Positions 18,159 through 26,943 of a stretch of DNA of 64,000 bases are shown here, piece after piece. The notes beneath the pieces are model-generated. The model searched no databases and was not told the DNA's origin. It saw only the letters and a program-made list of their open reading frames with translations. A program made the position numbers and the translations under genes. The DNA comes from Sphingomonas sp. BK580. GTDB lineage: Bacteria > Pseudomonadota > Alphaproteobacteria > Sphingomonadales > Sphingomonadaceae. The DNA lies in assembly GCF_014194975.1 (NCBI RefSeq), contig NZ_JACIAY010000006.1:186001-250000 (forward strand), written 5' to 3'. Every line of letters begins with the position of its first letter. The stretch's first letter is position 1.

Positions 18159-18355
18159 GCGGGGCCTCCGATCGTTCGCGATCCGGCCGCAACCTCCGGA
18201 TCCGTCCTCGGCGCCTCGGCGTCGGCGTGCGCCCGACCCGCAATCCCCCGCGGTGCTGGGGAGCGGAGGCGAGACGCGTACTCTATCGATAGGGCAGCGG
18301 AGCGTGGTGGAGCGGCCCCACCCGCCTGTCCGCTCGTGCGCGGCGCGCGCCGGCG

Positions 18356-19168
18356 TCAGACCGCCGTGCCGCCGCCGCCCCGGCGCGGTGAGGGGCTTAT
18401 CTCGCCCTCCCACGTCTTCTCACGCAGATTGAGGTGACCGAGCTTGCGCCGCGCCAGCCGCGGCCCGAGGAAACGGTAGAAGTACCAGTCCTTCGCCGCC
18501 GCCGGCGTGAAATGGTACAGGAGCCGCTCCGCCAGCGTCCAGCGCACGCGACGGCGGTCGCCGCGACGGTCGGACGGCACGCACCACAGGTCATAAGGGT
18601 AGACCACGCGCCCCTGCTGCACCACTCGCTGCATCACTTCATGGTCCATCAGCACGTACGGCCAGTGGCGCTCGGCATAGCCGCCGGCCGTCACCAGCGC
18701 GGCGGTGCGGAAAGTCTGGCCGAAGCCGCCGGTGTGGGTCTGCTTCGGCCATAAGCGGCTCACCAGCTGGTTGTGCCGCCGCTTGCGGTGCGCCTTCACC
18801 GGGTCGGACGGCACGTCGGTGGCCATCGCGGCGACCACCCGCGGGTCGGCGTCCAGCGCGACCTGAGCCGTCGCGAGATAATGCGGCGGGTAGACGGTGT
18901 CCGCATCGCCGAAGGCGACGAACTCGGTCGTGATCGCCGGCATCGCGCGCTCCAGCGCGACGATCTTGCCCGGGCGCGGCTCGCTGAGATGGACGAGCTC
19001 GATCCCCTCGCTCGCGAACGCGCGCGCGATCGTCGGCGAGGCGTCGGTCGAGCCGTTGTCGACCAGCACCAGCCGGAACGGTCGCAGTATCTGCGCGGCG
19101 AGGCTGGCGAGCGTCGCGGCGAGATACGCTTCCTCATTGTAATAGGCGATGACGAAGGTCCAGCGCAT
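18356..19168 (-). CDS. Family 2 glycosyltransferase
   Basis: The 270-aa enzyme has a cytosolic GT-A fold with no obvious membrane helix: WTFVIAYYNEEAYLAATLASL, LVLVDNGSTDASP, and FVAFGDADTVYPPHY carrying the DxD metal site. The C-terminal half is basic (RRRVRWTLAERLL, LGHLNLREKTWEGE). Its start overlaps the stop of the upstream glycosyltransferase gene in a TGATG, which implies translational coupling. Donor and acceptor are unknown. Confidence 0.85.
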   Translation of the reverse strand: MRWTFVIAYYNEEAYLAATLASLAAQILRPFRLVLVDNGSTDASPTIARAFASEGIELVHLSEPRPGKIVALERAMPAITTEFVAFGDADTVYPPHYLATAQVALDADPRVVAAMATDVPSDPVKAHRKRRHNQLVSRLWPKQTHTGGFGQTFRTAALVTAGGYAERHWPYVLMDHEVMQRVVQQGRVVYPYDLWCVPSDRRGDRRRVRWTLAERLLYHFTPAAAKDWYFYRFLGPRLARRKLGHLNLREKTWEGEISPSPRRGGGGTAV

Positions 19169-20226
19169 CACCGCGCCTCGGCCAGCCGCAGCAAGGTGCG
19201 GCACGCCGGCGCGCTCGAGCGCGGCCCGTGCGTCGCCAGCACATGCGCGCGCGCCGCCGCGCCCATCTCCGCCATCCGCCGCTCGTCGCGCAGCAGCGCC
19301 GCCACCAGCGGGCGGTAGTCGCGCTCGGTCACCCGCAGCCCGCACTCGTCGGGCAGCACGTCGGCGCCGATCCGGTCGGCGAAGGCGACCACCGGGCGCG
19401 CACACGCCATCGCCTCGGGGATCGCGCGTGGGAAATAGTCGCGTCGCCCGGCGTGGAAGAACAGCCCGGTCTGCGCCAGCAGGTCGGGCACGCGCGCGTG
19501 CGGCACGTGGCCGAGCCAGTCGATCGCGGGATAGCGCCGCTTCATCACCACCTCCTGCGGTCCCCCGCCCGCGACCGCGACACGGTGCTGGCGCGACAGC
19601 GCCCCCACCTCGGCGAAGCTCTTCCACCGCGTCACCCGGCTGACCGAGAACAGGTCCCAGGCGCGCTCGGCCGCCTGGGGCCGGAACAGCTCGGTGTCGA
19701 TCGTCTTGGGCAATCGCTCCATCCGCTCGCGCGGAATCGCGCGGCGCAGCCAGCCGCCCGCCGTCAGCGCCTCCTCCTGCACCGCGCTCTCGGTCAGCAG
19801 CAGGCTGGCGTGCGGCACCAGCCGGCTCCAATAATCGCCGCCGATGATCAGCGCGAAGCGCCGCCGGTCGGGGCGAAGGCAACGGTCATAGAGGCGATAG
19901 CCCGCGCCGCCGTTGGTGCCGATCAGCACGAACAGGTCGGCCGCATCGGCGCGCGCCGCCGCCACCATCGCGTCGCTATAGTGATCGCGCGACTTCGCCC
20001 CGCCGCCGCTGCGCGCGAACAGCCGGATCGTGTAGGGCAGCCCGATCGGCGCCGCCGGGCGATGCTCGGCGGCCGCCTCGGCGACGCCCCACAACTCGAC
20101 ATCCACCCCCATCGCGGCTAACAGCGCGGGCATCCGACGGTCGCGATTGTCCCATCGCAGCCACTCCGCCGGATCGGCGACGCCGTGGTAGGTCGGATAG
20201 GTGAGGACGAAGATGATGCGTGTCAT
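19168..20226 (-). CDS. Glycosyltransferase, GT4-like (GT-B fold)
   Basis: The 352-aa protein begins MTRIIFVLTYPTYHG and ends with the GT-B donor-site pattern. This includes VSRVTRWKSFAE, the Gly-rich VAGGGPQEV, IDWLGHVPHARVPDLLA, and FPRAIPEAMACARPVVAF, which matches the E-x7-E region of GT4 enzymes. The first half lacks recognisable family motifs. A more upstream ATG (20241) exists, but the chosen one starts directly at the first beta strand. It is coupled to the downstream GT2 gene by TGATG overlap and is divergent from the glycosyltransferase at 20283. Confidence 0.8.
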   Translation of the reverse strand: MTRIIFVLTYPTYHGVADPAEWLRWDNRDRRMPALLAAMGVDVELWGVAEAAAEHRPAAPIGLPYTIRLFARSGGGAKSRDHYSDAMVAAARADAADLFVLIGTNGGAGYRLYDRCLRPDRRRFALIIGGDYWSRLVPHASLLLTESAVQEEALTAGGWLRRAIPRERMERLPKTIDTELFRPQAAERAWDLFSVSRVTRWKSFAEVGALSRQHRVAVAGGGPQEVVMKRRYPAIDWLGHVPHARVPDLLAQTGLFFHAGRRDYFPRAIPEAMACARPVVAFADRIGADVLPDECGLRVTERDYRPLVAALLRDERRMAEMGAAARAHVLATHGPRSSAPACRTLLRLAEAR

Positions 20227-20282
20227 GGGCCCGGGTCGCATGCCCGTACCAGCGCCGACGCGCGCTGCCTAGGTTGAGGCCC

Positions 20283-21089
20283 GTGAACGATTTTCCCGCC
20301 CCTGCCCGCGCCGACCGGCCGTTCGACGACGCCGGGCCGCGCGTCTCCTGCCTGATGGTCACCGCCGACCGCCGCCGCCTCTCCGAGCGCTCGGTCGACT
20401 GCTTCCTGGCGCAGACCTATTCCAACCGCGAGCTCGTGATCGTCGACGACGGCAGCGAGGATTACGCGCCGATCCTCGCGCGCGTGCCGGCCGACCGCCT
20501 GATCCACCATCGCCTGCCCAAGAACCCGACGACGACGCTCGGCGAGCTGCGCAACCTCTCGCTCGATCTCGCGCGCGGCGCGCTGATGGCGCATTGGGAC
20601 GACGACGATTGGTTCGCGCCGCAGCGGCTGGCGCGCTCGGTCGAGACGCTCGGCGACAAGGCCGCGGTCTGGGCCGAGGCGACGCTGATGCACCTCGACG
20701 ATCCCGCCTGGCTCGATCGGCCCTATCTCAGCTGGTTCAAGGGCGGTGCCCCGAGCACGATCGTCCACCGCCGCCGCGACGACATCCGCTACCCCAAGGA
20801 GCGGAAGGGCGAGGACAGCACCTTCCGCGACGCGTGGCTGCGGCTCGGCACCGCGCTGATCCCGCGCGCCGAGGCACATCTGCTGATCCGCTGCTTCCAC
20901 GGCAGCAACACCTGGGACCGCGGGCATTTCGAGCGCCGACTGGCGCTCCGCCCGGCGCAGATCGTCGAGTGGAAGCTGCGCCAGTGGACCGGCACCACCG
21001 CGGGCTATTCCGCCTTCCGGCTGACTCCCGAGCAGCGCGCCGCGTTCGACTCCTATGTCGCGCAGTCGCGCGCGCTGGGGCTGTTTTGA
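20283..21089 (+). CDS. Family 2 glycosyltransferase-like protein
   Basis: The 268-aa product has GT2 features: VSCLMVTADRRRLSERSVDCFLAQTY, LVIVDDGSEDY and MAHWDDDDWFAPQRL, where the Asp-rich run provides the metal site. The rest (RCFHGSNTWDRGHFERRL) is conserved-looking but not recognised. The start is a GTG after GAGG; the in-frame ATG further inside would cut away the first strand. The stop overlaps the TTG proposed for the next gene, giving a translationally coupled pair. Confidence 0.75.
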   Translation: MNDFPAPARADRPFDDAGPRVSCLMVTADRRRLSERSVDCFLAQTYSNRELVIVDDGSEDYAPILARVPADRLIHHRLPKNPTTTLGELRNLSLDLARGALMAHWDDDDWFAPQRLARSVETLGDKAAVWAEATLMHLDDPAWLDRPYLSWFKGGAPSTIVHRRRDDIRYPKERKGEDSTFRDAWLRLGTALIPRAEAHLLIRCFHGSNTWDRGHFERRLALRPAQIVEWKLRQWTGTTAGYSAFRLTPEQRAAFDSYVAQSRALGLF

Positions 21090-22066
21090 GCGAGGCGGAC
21101 GCGCCGCCCGCGACCGGGTGGCGAGCGTGGGGCGAGAAACCCTGGGTGCGCCGCCTCGGCTGGGCGGCGCGGATGCTGTTCTTCGCCGGCATGGTCACCT
21201 GGATGGTGCTCAAGGTGAACGCGATCGGCTGGAGCCAGGTCGCCCGCTCGCTGCCGACGAACCCGCTCTTCTACCTGCTGTTCGTCGTCACCTTCCTGGT
21301 GCTGCCGGCCTCCGAGATCGCGGTGTTCCGCACGATCTTCGCGCGCCCGCTGCCGGGCGCCTTCCCGGTGCTGGTGCGCAAGCGCATCCTCAACAGCGCG
21401 CTGGTCGGCTATTCCGGCGAGCTCTACCTCTTCGTCTGGCTGCGGCGCGTCATCGGGCTGCGCAGCAAGACGATCGCGATCGGGCTCAAGGACAACGCGA
21501 TCCTCTCGGCGGTGTCGTCGGGGCTGGTGACGCTGCTGCTGCTGCTCGGCTTCGCTGCGGCGGGGAACGGGCGGCGAATCGCGGCGTGGCTCGATCCCGG
21601 CCCGGCGCTGCTGATCGCCGGCGGCGTCGGCGCGGTGTTCCTGGTGCCGCTGCTGTTCCGGCTGCGGCGCCAGCTGATCGCGATGCCGCTGCCGCTCGCG
21701 GCACGCGTGCTCGCCATCCACGTGGCGCGGATCGCGGGCGTGGTGCTGCTCCAGGCGACGCAATGGGCCGTCGTGCTGCCGCAGGAGCCGTGGAGCGTGT
21801 GGCTGGTGTTCCTCACCGCGCAGATGGTGATCTCGCGGCTGCCGATCGTGCCCAACCGCGACCTGCTGTTCCTCAGCGCCGCGCTGGAGATGAGCGGCAC
21901 GATCAACGGACCGCGGGAGGCGATGGCGGGGCTGCTGCTCGCCGGCGGCGCGCTGACGCAGGGGAGCAATCTGGTCTTCTACCTGCTCACCGCGCTGTGG
22001 AAGCAGCCCGAGGTGGAGAGCCGCGAGGCGCTGGCGGCGGAGGAAGAGGCGGAGCGTGCGGTCTAA
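21086..22066 (+). CDS. Polytopic membrane protein, possibly LPG-synthase-TM/UPF0104-like
   Basis: About 326 aa with seven to eight hydrophobic segments separated by short basic loops, ending in an acidic cytoplasmic tail (EVESREALAAEEEAERAV). The general layout, FVVTFLVLPASEIAVFRTIF then a repeated small-residue helix pattern, recalls the flippase-like lysylphosphatidylglycerol-synthase membrane domain, but the match is by eye only. The start is proposed as TTG overlapping the previous stop (TTGA); an ATG at 21174 is an alternative that removes the first 29 residues. Its position after three glycosyltransferases suggests a role in exporting or modifying a glycan or lipid. Confidence 0.6.
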   Translation: MSEADAPPATGWRAWGEKPWVRRLGWAARMLFFAGMVTWMVLKVNAIGWSQVARSLPTNPLFYLLFVVTFLVLPASEIAVFRTIFARPLPGAFPVLVRKRILNSALVGYSGELYLFVWLRRVIGLRSKTIAIGLKDNAILSAVSSGLVTLLLLLGFAAAGNGRRIAAWLDPGPALLIAGGVGAVFLVPLLFRLRRQLIAMPLPLAARVLAIHVARIAGVVLLQATQWAVVLPQEPWSVWLVFLTAQMVISRLPIVPNRDLLFLSAALEMSGTINGPREAMAGLLLAGGALTQGSNLVFYLLTALWKQPEVESREALAAEEEAERAV

Positions 22067-22084
22067 CTCGCCGAGCGCGCTGTC

Positions 22085-23539
22085 TCACCGCACCACCGCC
22101 GCCACGTCCGCCGGCGTCCACCCGCCCCCCATCGCCTGATACAGCGCGACATAGCTCGTCAGCCGGTCGGCACGCGCCTGCACCAGCGACAGCTCGGCGG
22201 TGAGCAGGGTGCGCTGGGCGTCGAGCTGCTCGAGATACGCCGAGTATCCCGCGCGATAGCGGTTGGTTGCGTTCTCCAGCGCGCCGCGCGACGCCGCCGC
22301 CTGCGCCGCCAGCGCGTCGGCCTGCTCTCCCGTGCGGCGTACCCCGACCAGCGCGTCGTCCACCTCGCGGAACGCCACCAAGGCGGCGCGGCGATAGGCA
22401 TAGGCGGCCTGGTCACGCCGCGCGGTGGCGACTCGCTCCTGCGCGCGCAGCCGCCCGCCGTCGAAGATCGGCCCCAGCACGCTCGCGCCAAGCGAGAAGA
22501 TCACCTCCGGCTGCGCCAGCGCGGTGGAGAGGACGAGGTTGCCCGCCCCGGTCAGCGACAGGTTGGGCAGCATCGCGGCGCGCTGGCTGTCGAGCGTGCG
22601 GTCCGCCGCCACCAGCGTCTGCTCGGCCTGGTAGAGATCGGGACGGCGCCGCAGCAGCTGCGCGGGCAGCCCGCCCGGCAGCGGCGGGGTCGCTAGCCGG
22701 TCGAGCGCCAGCCCGCGCGCCACCGCGCGCGGCGAGTCGCCGGTCAGCAGCGCCAGCGCGTTCTCCTGCCGCGCGATCGCCAGCTCGGCGGCGGGGACGA
22801 GCTGCTGCGTGGCGGCATATTCCGCCTGCGCCTGGCGGTACTCGAGCCGCGAGGCATAGCCGGTCTCGTAGCGCCGCCGCGCGATCCGCAGCGCCTCGGC
22901 GCGGGCCGCCAGCGTGGCGCGCGCGATCGCCAGCCGCTGGTCGAGCGCGCGCAGCGTGACATAGCCCGAGGCGGCGGTGGCGGCGGTGGCGAGCCGCACC
23001 GTGTCGCGCGCCGCGGCGGTGGCGAGCAGCTGCGCGCGCGCGGCGCGGCTGGCCTGGCGCAGCCGCCCGAACAGGTCGAGGTCGTAGCTGAGCTGCACGC
23101 CGGGCTGCACCGCGGCCGAGCGCGCGGTGGTGCCGAGCGCGCTGATCGACTGCCCCTGCGTCTCGGGCACGGTGCCGCCGAGCTGGGGCAGCAGCTGCGC
23201 ACGCGCGAGCGCCTCGGCGGCGCGCGCTTCCTCGACGCGCGCGGCGGCGGCGAGCACGTCGAGGTTGTTCGCCAACGCGCGCTCGACCAAAGCGGTGAGC
23301 ACCGGGTCGCCGAAACCCTGCCACCACAGCGCGTTCACCGGCGACGCGTCGGGCGCGGTGAGCGCGCTGCGCCACGCCGGCGGCGGCGTCACGGTGGCGT
23401 CGGGCGGCGCCGCGCGCCGCGGGCCGGGCAGCGCGCAGCCGGCGACGAGGAGCGGGAGCAGGAGCGCGTGGGCGAGGCGACGGGGGGAGCGCCGATCGGC
23501 GGCTTGCCCCGCTGCGACCGTCCTCCCGGGCTCGGCCAC
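22085..23539 (-). CDS. Outer-membrane efflux lipoprotein, NodT/OprM family
   Basis: The TolC-like outer membrane channel of a tripartite pump. The mature part starts at the lipobox LLLPLLVAGC, and the body shows the duplicated coiled-coil hairpin pattern of the family: [73 protein letters not shown], and LLRRRPDLYQAEQTLVAADRTLD. The N-terminal start is uncertain: no ATG lies close to the lipobox, and the best in-frame codon is the GTG at 23539 inside a repeat element. It is the last gene of the operon with the adaptor and MFS genes, but 296 bp of repeat-rich DNA separates it from the adaptor. Confidence 0.9.
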   Translation of the reverse strand: MAEPGRTVAAGQAADRRSPRRLAHALLLPLLVAGCALPGPRRAAPPDATVTPPPAWRSALTAPDASPVNALWWQGFGDPVLTALVERALANNLDVLAAAARVEEARAAEALARAQLLPQLGGTVPETQGQSISALGTTARSAAVQPGVQLSYDLDLFGRLRQASRAARAQLLATAAARDTVRLATAATAASGYVTLRALDQRLAIARATLAARAEALRIARRRYETGYASRLEYRQAQAEYAATQQLVPAAELAIARQENALALLTGDSPRAVARGLALDRLATPPLPGGLPAQLLRRRPDLYQAEQTLVAADRTLDSQRAAMLPNLSLTGAGNLVLSTALAQPEVIFSLGASVLGPIFDGGRLRAQERVATARRDQAAYAYRRAALVAFREVDDALVGVRRTGEQADALAAQAAASRGALENATNRYRAGYSAYLEQLDAQRTLLTAELSLVQARADRLTSYVALYQAMGGGWTPADVAAVVR

Positions 23540-23618
23540 GGATCCGTCGCCCCGCGTGCAGGACGGCTGTGGTGCCCGCGGCACCATGGCCCCTGCCTCG
23601 AGCCAGGGATGACGGGAG
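23524..23618. repeat. Palindromic repeat (family D type) inside the efflux operon
   Basis: TGGTGCCCGCGGCACCATGG and CTCGAGCCAGGGATGACGGG resemble the CCGGGATGACG units at 13423-13612 and 26781-26872. It lies between the adaptor and outer-membrane genes and overlaps the possible 5' end of the latter. Confidence 0.5.
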
Positions 23619-23835
23619 GAGAAGAACGGCGACGACGCAGGGCCACGCTCGGCCGAGCCGGCTGAGTCCCGCCCGTCATCGGAGACGTGTGGCGGGGTGC
23701 ACTCGTCCGCGCACCCGCCGGCCGATGATGGCGCGGCACAGAGGAACCCGGACCGAGTCCGGGATGGCGGCAGCGCGGGCGAGGGTAAGGCCACGCCACA
23801 CGCGCCATGCCCGCCTCGCTGAGCGCGCCACCGCC

Positions 23836-24993
23836 TCATCGCGGCGCCGGCGTGCCGGCGGTGTCGACCCGCGCCTGCACCGACATGCCCGGGCGCAGCC
23901 GCGCCGCCAGCGCCTGTCCCGGATCGATCCGGATCCGCACCGCAATCCGCTGCGGCACCTTGGTGAAATTGCCGGTGGCATTGTCCGACTTGAGCACCGC
24001 GAATTCGCTCCCCGCCGCGGGCGAGATGCGCTCCACCCGGCCCGAGAGCCGCGCGTTGGCGAGCGCGTCGACGGTGAAGCTGGCGCGCTGCCCCACCGCG
24101 ATCCGCGCGGTCTGCGCCTCCTTGTAGTTCGCGATCACCCAGGTCTCCGCGGGCACGAGGAACATCAGCTGCGAGCCCGCGGTGACATATTGGCCGACGC
24201 GCACCCCCACCTCGCTCAGCCGCCCCGCCTCGGGCGCGCGGATCACGGTATTGGCAAGGTCGATCCGTGCCAGCCGCAGCGCCGCCTGCGCCCCCGACAC
24301 GCCGGCCTCCTGCCCGCCGCGCCCGACCGCGACGGTGCGGATGTCCTGCCGCGCGATCTCGCGCGCGGCCTGCGCCTGCTGGAGCTGCGCCTGCGCCTGC
24401 CGCAGCGTGGCGAGCGTCTGGTCGCGCTCGCGCAGGGAGACCGAGCCGTCGGTGACGAGGTCGTTGACCCGGTTCATGTCAGCCTGCGCGCGGAGCAGTT
24501 GCGCGCGCGCGTTGGCCAGAGCCGCCTCCTGCCCGCCGAAGCTCGCCTCGCGGCTCGCCGCGGCCTGGACGCTGTTCGCAAGCGTCGCCCGCGCGTTCTC
24601 GACCTGCGCCTCGGCCTGCTCGACGCGCTGGCGGTAGATGCGCTGGTCGACCACCACCAGGGGCTGGCCAGCGCGGACATTCTCGAAATCGCGCACCAGC
24701 ACCTGCGTGACATAGCCCGACACCTGCGGCGCGATCACGGTGGTGCGGCCGCGGACATAGGCGTTGTCGGTCGACTCATAGTCGCTGGTGAACGGCCACA
24801 TCCGCCACGCCGCGAGCACCGCCAGCACGCCCGCGACCGCGAGCAGGGTGATCAGCAGCGTCGCGGTGCGTGACAGGCGCGGCGGGCGCCAGCCCGAGCC
24901 CACCGGTACCGCGGGGCTGGCGGCGGCGCGCTCCTCGGCGGCGCGTTCCTCGGTCACGGGTCCGGCGGCGACGGGCGATCGGGTGTCGGTCAT
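23836..24993 (-). CDS. emrA: Membrane fusion (adaptor) protein, HlyD/EmrA family
   Basis: Periplasmic adaptor linking the MFS pump to the outer membrane channel. The 385-aa protein has a cytosolic N-tail, one membrane helix (LLITLLAVAGVLAVLAAW, about residues 45-65), and the biotinyl-lipoyl half TTVIAPQVSGYVTQVLVRDFENVRAGQPLVVVD. It then has a long coiled coil rich in Ala and Gln, and the second half VIRAPEAGRLSEVGVRVGQYVTAGSQLMFLVPAETWVIANYKE. The DNAYVRG motif is typical of EmrA. Its ATG overlaps the MFS stop in ATGA. Confidence 0.92.
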   Translation of the reverse strand: MTDTRSPVAAGPVTEERAAEERAAASPAVPVGSGWRPPRLSRTATLLITLLAVAGVLAVLAAWRMWPFTSDYESTDNAYVRGRTTVIAPQVSGYVTQVLVRDFENVRAGQPLVVVDQRIYRQRVEQAEAQVENARATLANSVQAAASREASFGGQEAALANARAQLLRAQADMNRVNDLVTDGSVSLRERDQTLATLRQAQAQLQQAQAAREIARQDIRTVAVGRGGQEAGVSGAQAALRLARIDLANTVIRAPEAGRLSEVGVRVGQYVTAGSQLMFLVPAETWVIANYKEAQTARIAVGQRASFTVDALANARLSGRVERISPAAGSEFAVLKSDNATGNFTKVPQRIAVRIRIDPGQALAARLRPGMSVQARVDTAGTPAPR

Positions 24994-26642
24994 GCGATAC
25001 TCTGGCGACGCGCGCGCCACTCGCGGCGCAGCAGGAGGAACAACAGGTAGAGGAAGGTGAGCGCGGCGAGCACCGCGATCAGGCGGAACAGGTCGTCATA
25101 GGCGAGCACGTTCGCCTCGCGCGTCGCCGCCTGCGCCAGCAGCGCGCCGCCCTCGGCCGAGCGCAGTCCCGTGTCGCCGACCACGCGCGCCACCCCGCTC
25201 GCCCCCGCGCTGAGCCGCGCCTGCACCTGCGGGTCGGTCGGGTCGATCGCCTGCACCAGCGCGGCGCTGTTCGCTTTCTCGCGGACGATCTGATAGGTGC
25301 CGAGGATCGCCGATCCGGCCAGGCTGCCGATCGAGTTGAGCACGCCGAACAGCGCGATGAAGCTGATCACGTGCCCGGTCCCCTGTTGCAGCGCGCGAGT
25401 CATGCCGAACAGCAGCGACGGCCCCAGGAAGAACGCGCCCGCGAAGGCGATGGTCGCCTGGGTGAGATACAGTTGCGGCGCGCGCGTCAGGCTGGTCGCC
25501 GACGAATCGACCCAGGCCGCCACCGCCACCAGCCCGATCGCGAGCATCACCGGATGCGCCAGCTTCTCGACGTTCAGCGTCACCGCGCTGACGATGAACC
25601 CCGCCAGGGTGGCGAGGAAGATGATCGTGAAGAAGGGCCCTAGCTGGTCGTTGTTCTGCCCCAGCACGGTGAGCAGCCCGACCGCGCCGTACGTCTGCTC
25701 GGACAGCACGATCCGCGCCATCAGCGTCACCACCGCGAAGCGCAGGATGTCCGCGCTGCCGAGCCAGCGCGTGTTGATCAGCGGGTTGGCGCGGTGGTGC
25801 TCGATCACCAGCGCGGCGGCGAGCATCGGGATGGCGGCGAGCAGCGCCCAGCCGATCCAGCGCGCCTCGGTCCACCACACGTAGCGGCCCAGCCCGAGCA
25901 CCGCGGCGAACAGCGCCATCGCCCCGGCGTAGAGCGCGAAGGTGACGAAATCGAGCTTCTCGAAGGCGGGCTGGCGCGTCGTCGGCGGCAGGCGGAAGAC
26001 GGTCACCGCGGCGAGGCTCAGCGCGGCCAGCCCGAGCTCGAACAGGTACAGCGTGCGCCACTGGCTCATCGCCAGCAGCTCGGGCGAGAACAGGCGGGCC
26101 AGCGGTGTCGCGCACTGCGGCGCACCGATGCCGAGCACGATCGCGCGCAGCCGCCATTTCGCCGGCACGGCCTGCATGAAATAATAGAGCGCGAAGGTGG
26201 AGAGCGGCGCCGCCGCCAGCCCGCTCGCGGCGCGCACCGCGATCGCCGAGGCGAAGCCGTGGACGAACAGGTGCGCGAAGGTCACCGCGACATAGATGCC
26301 GATGAATAGCATCGCGAACGGGCGCAGGCCGAACTGCTGGCGGAACTTGATCAGCAGCAGGTTGATGCTGACGTTGGTCATCACATAGACCGTCGGCAGC
26401 CAGGCGATCTCGGACGGGTCGAGCCCCAGCGCGCCCGCCAGCGTCGTCGTGTTGGCCGCCACCAGCGCGTTGCCGAACCCGCCGGTGAGCCCCACCAGGG
26501 TGCCGACCAGCGCGTAGGTGAGGCGGCGGCGCAGCGGGTGCTCGGGCGAGCCGGGCGAGCCGGGCATCGCCGGGCGCTCGTGCGGGGCGAACTCCCAGCG
26601 TTCCTCGCTCACGAAGTCGCGCAGCCGCGTCAGCACCGCCAT
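24990..26642 (-). CDS. emrB: MFS multidrug exporter, DHA2/EmrB-like
   Basis: Proton-driven inner-membrane pump of a tripartite efflux system, about 550 aa with 14 predicted helices. The N-terminal tail (residues 1-40) is charged, followed by LVGTLVGLTGGFGNALVAANTTTLAGALGLDPSEIAWLPTVYV and the long loop of the DHA2 family. The EmrA-like partner directly follows with a 4-bp overlap. The start at 26642 was preferred over the longer open frame because upstream sequence is not conserved-looking. Substrates are unknown; family members export hydrophobic drugs, uncouplers or aromatic acids. No local regulator gene is adjacent. Confidence 0.9.
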   Translation of the reverse strand: MAVLTRLRDFVSEERWEFAPHERPAMPGSPGSPEHPLRRRLTYALVGTLVGLTGGFGNALVAANTTTLAGALGLDPSEIAWLPTVYVMTNVSINLLLIKFRQQFGLRPFAMLFIGIYVAVTFAHLFVHGFASAIAVRAASGLAAAPLSTFALYYFMQAVPAKWRLRAIVLGIGAPQCATPLARLFSPELLAMSQWRTLYLFELGLAALSLAAVTVFRLPPTTRQPAFEKLDFVTFALYAGAMALFAAVLGLGRYVWWTEARWIGWALLAAIPMLAAALVIEHHRANPLINTRWLGSADILRFAVVTLMARIVLSEQTYGAVGLLTVLGQNNDQLGPFFTIIFLATLAGFIVSAVTLNVEKLAHPVMLAIGLVAVAAWVDSSATSLTRAPQLYLTQATIAFAGAFFLGPSLLFGMTRALQQGTGHVISFIALFGVLNSIGSLAGSAILGTYQIVREKANSAALVQAIDPTDPQVQARLSAGASGVARVVGDTGLRSAEGGALLAQAATREANVLAYDDLFRLIAVLAALTFLYLLFLLLRREWRARRQSIA

Positions 26643-26780
26643 GGCGTCGTCCCGTGCACCCCCTTCGCGGCCTGTCACCGACCGATGACGGGTAGGACGC
26701 ACCGGCGGGCGGCAAGTTCATCCGGGCCAGCGACTCCAGCGATCTCTGCCTCACCGGGTCCTAATGGCTCGATGAGCGCC

Positions 26781-26872
26781 GTCCCGGCCTCGAGCCGCGA
26801 TCCAGGGTGCCGGTGCGCGACGGCGCGTGCGTGCGCGCTCGCGCGCATCCCGGGTCAGGGCCGGGATGACGC
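26781..26872. repeat. Palindromic repeat (family D) upstream of the efflux operon
   Basis: CGTCCCGGCCTCGAGCCGCGATCC is mirrored by ATCCCGGGTCAGGGCCGGGATGACG about 45 bp later. It occupies much of the 26643-26943 gap between the efflux operon start and the era stop; nothing else is recognised there. Confidence 0.65.
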
Positions 26873-26943
26873 GGGAGCAGAACGGTGCTCACGTCCTCCC
26901 GCGGGACGAGCGTAGCCTCGGCTCGTCCCGACCGGCGCTCGCC

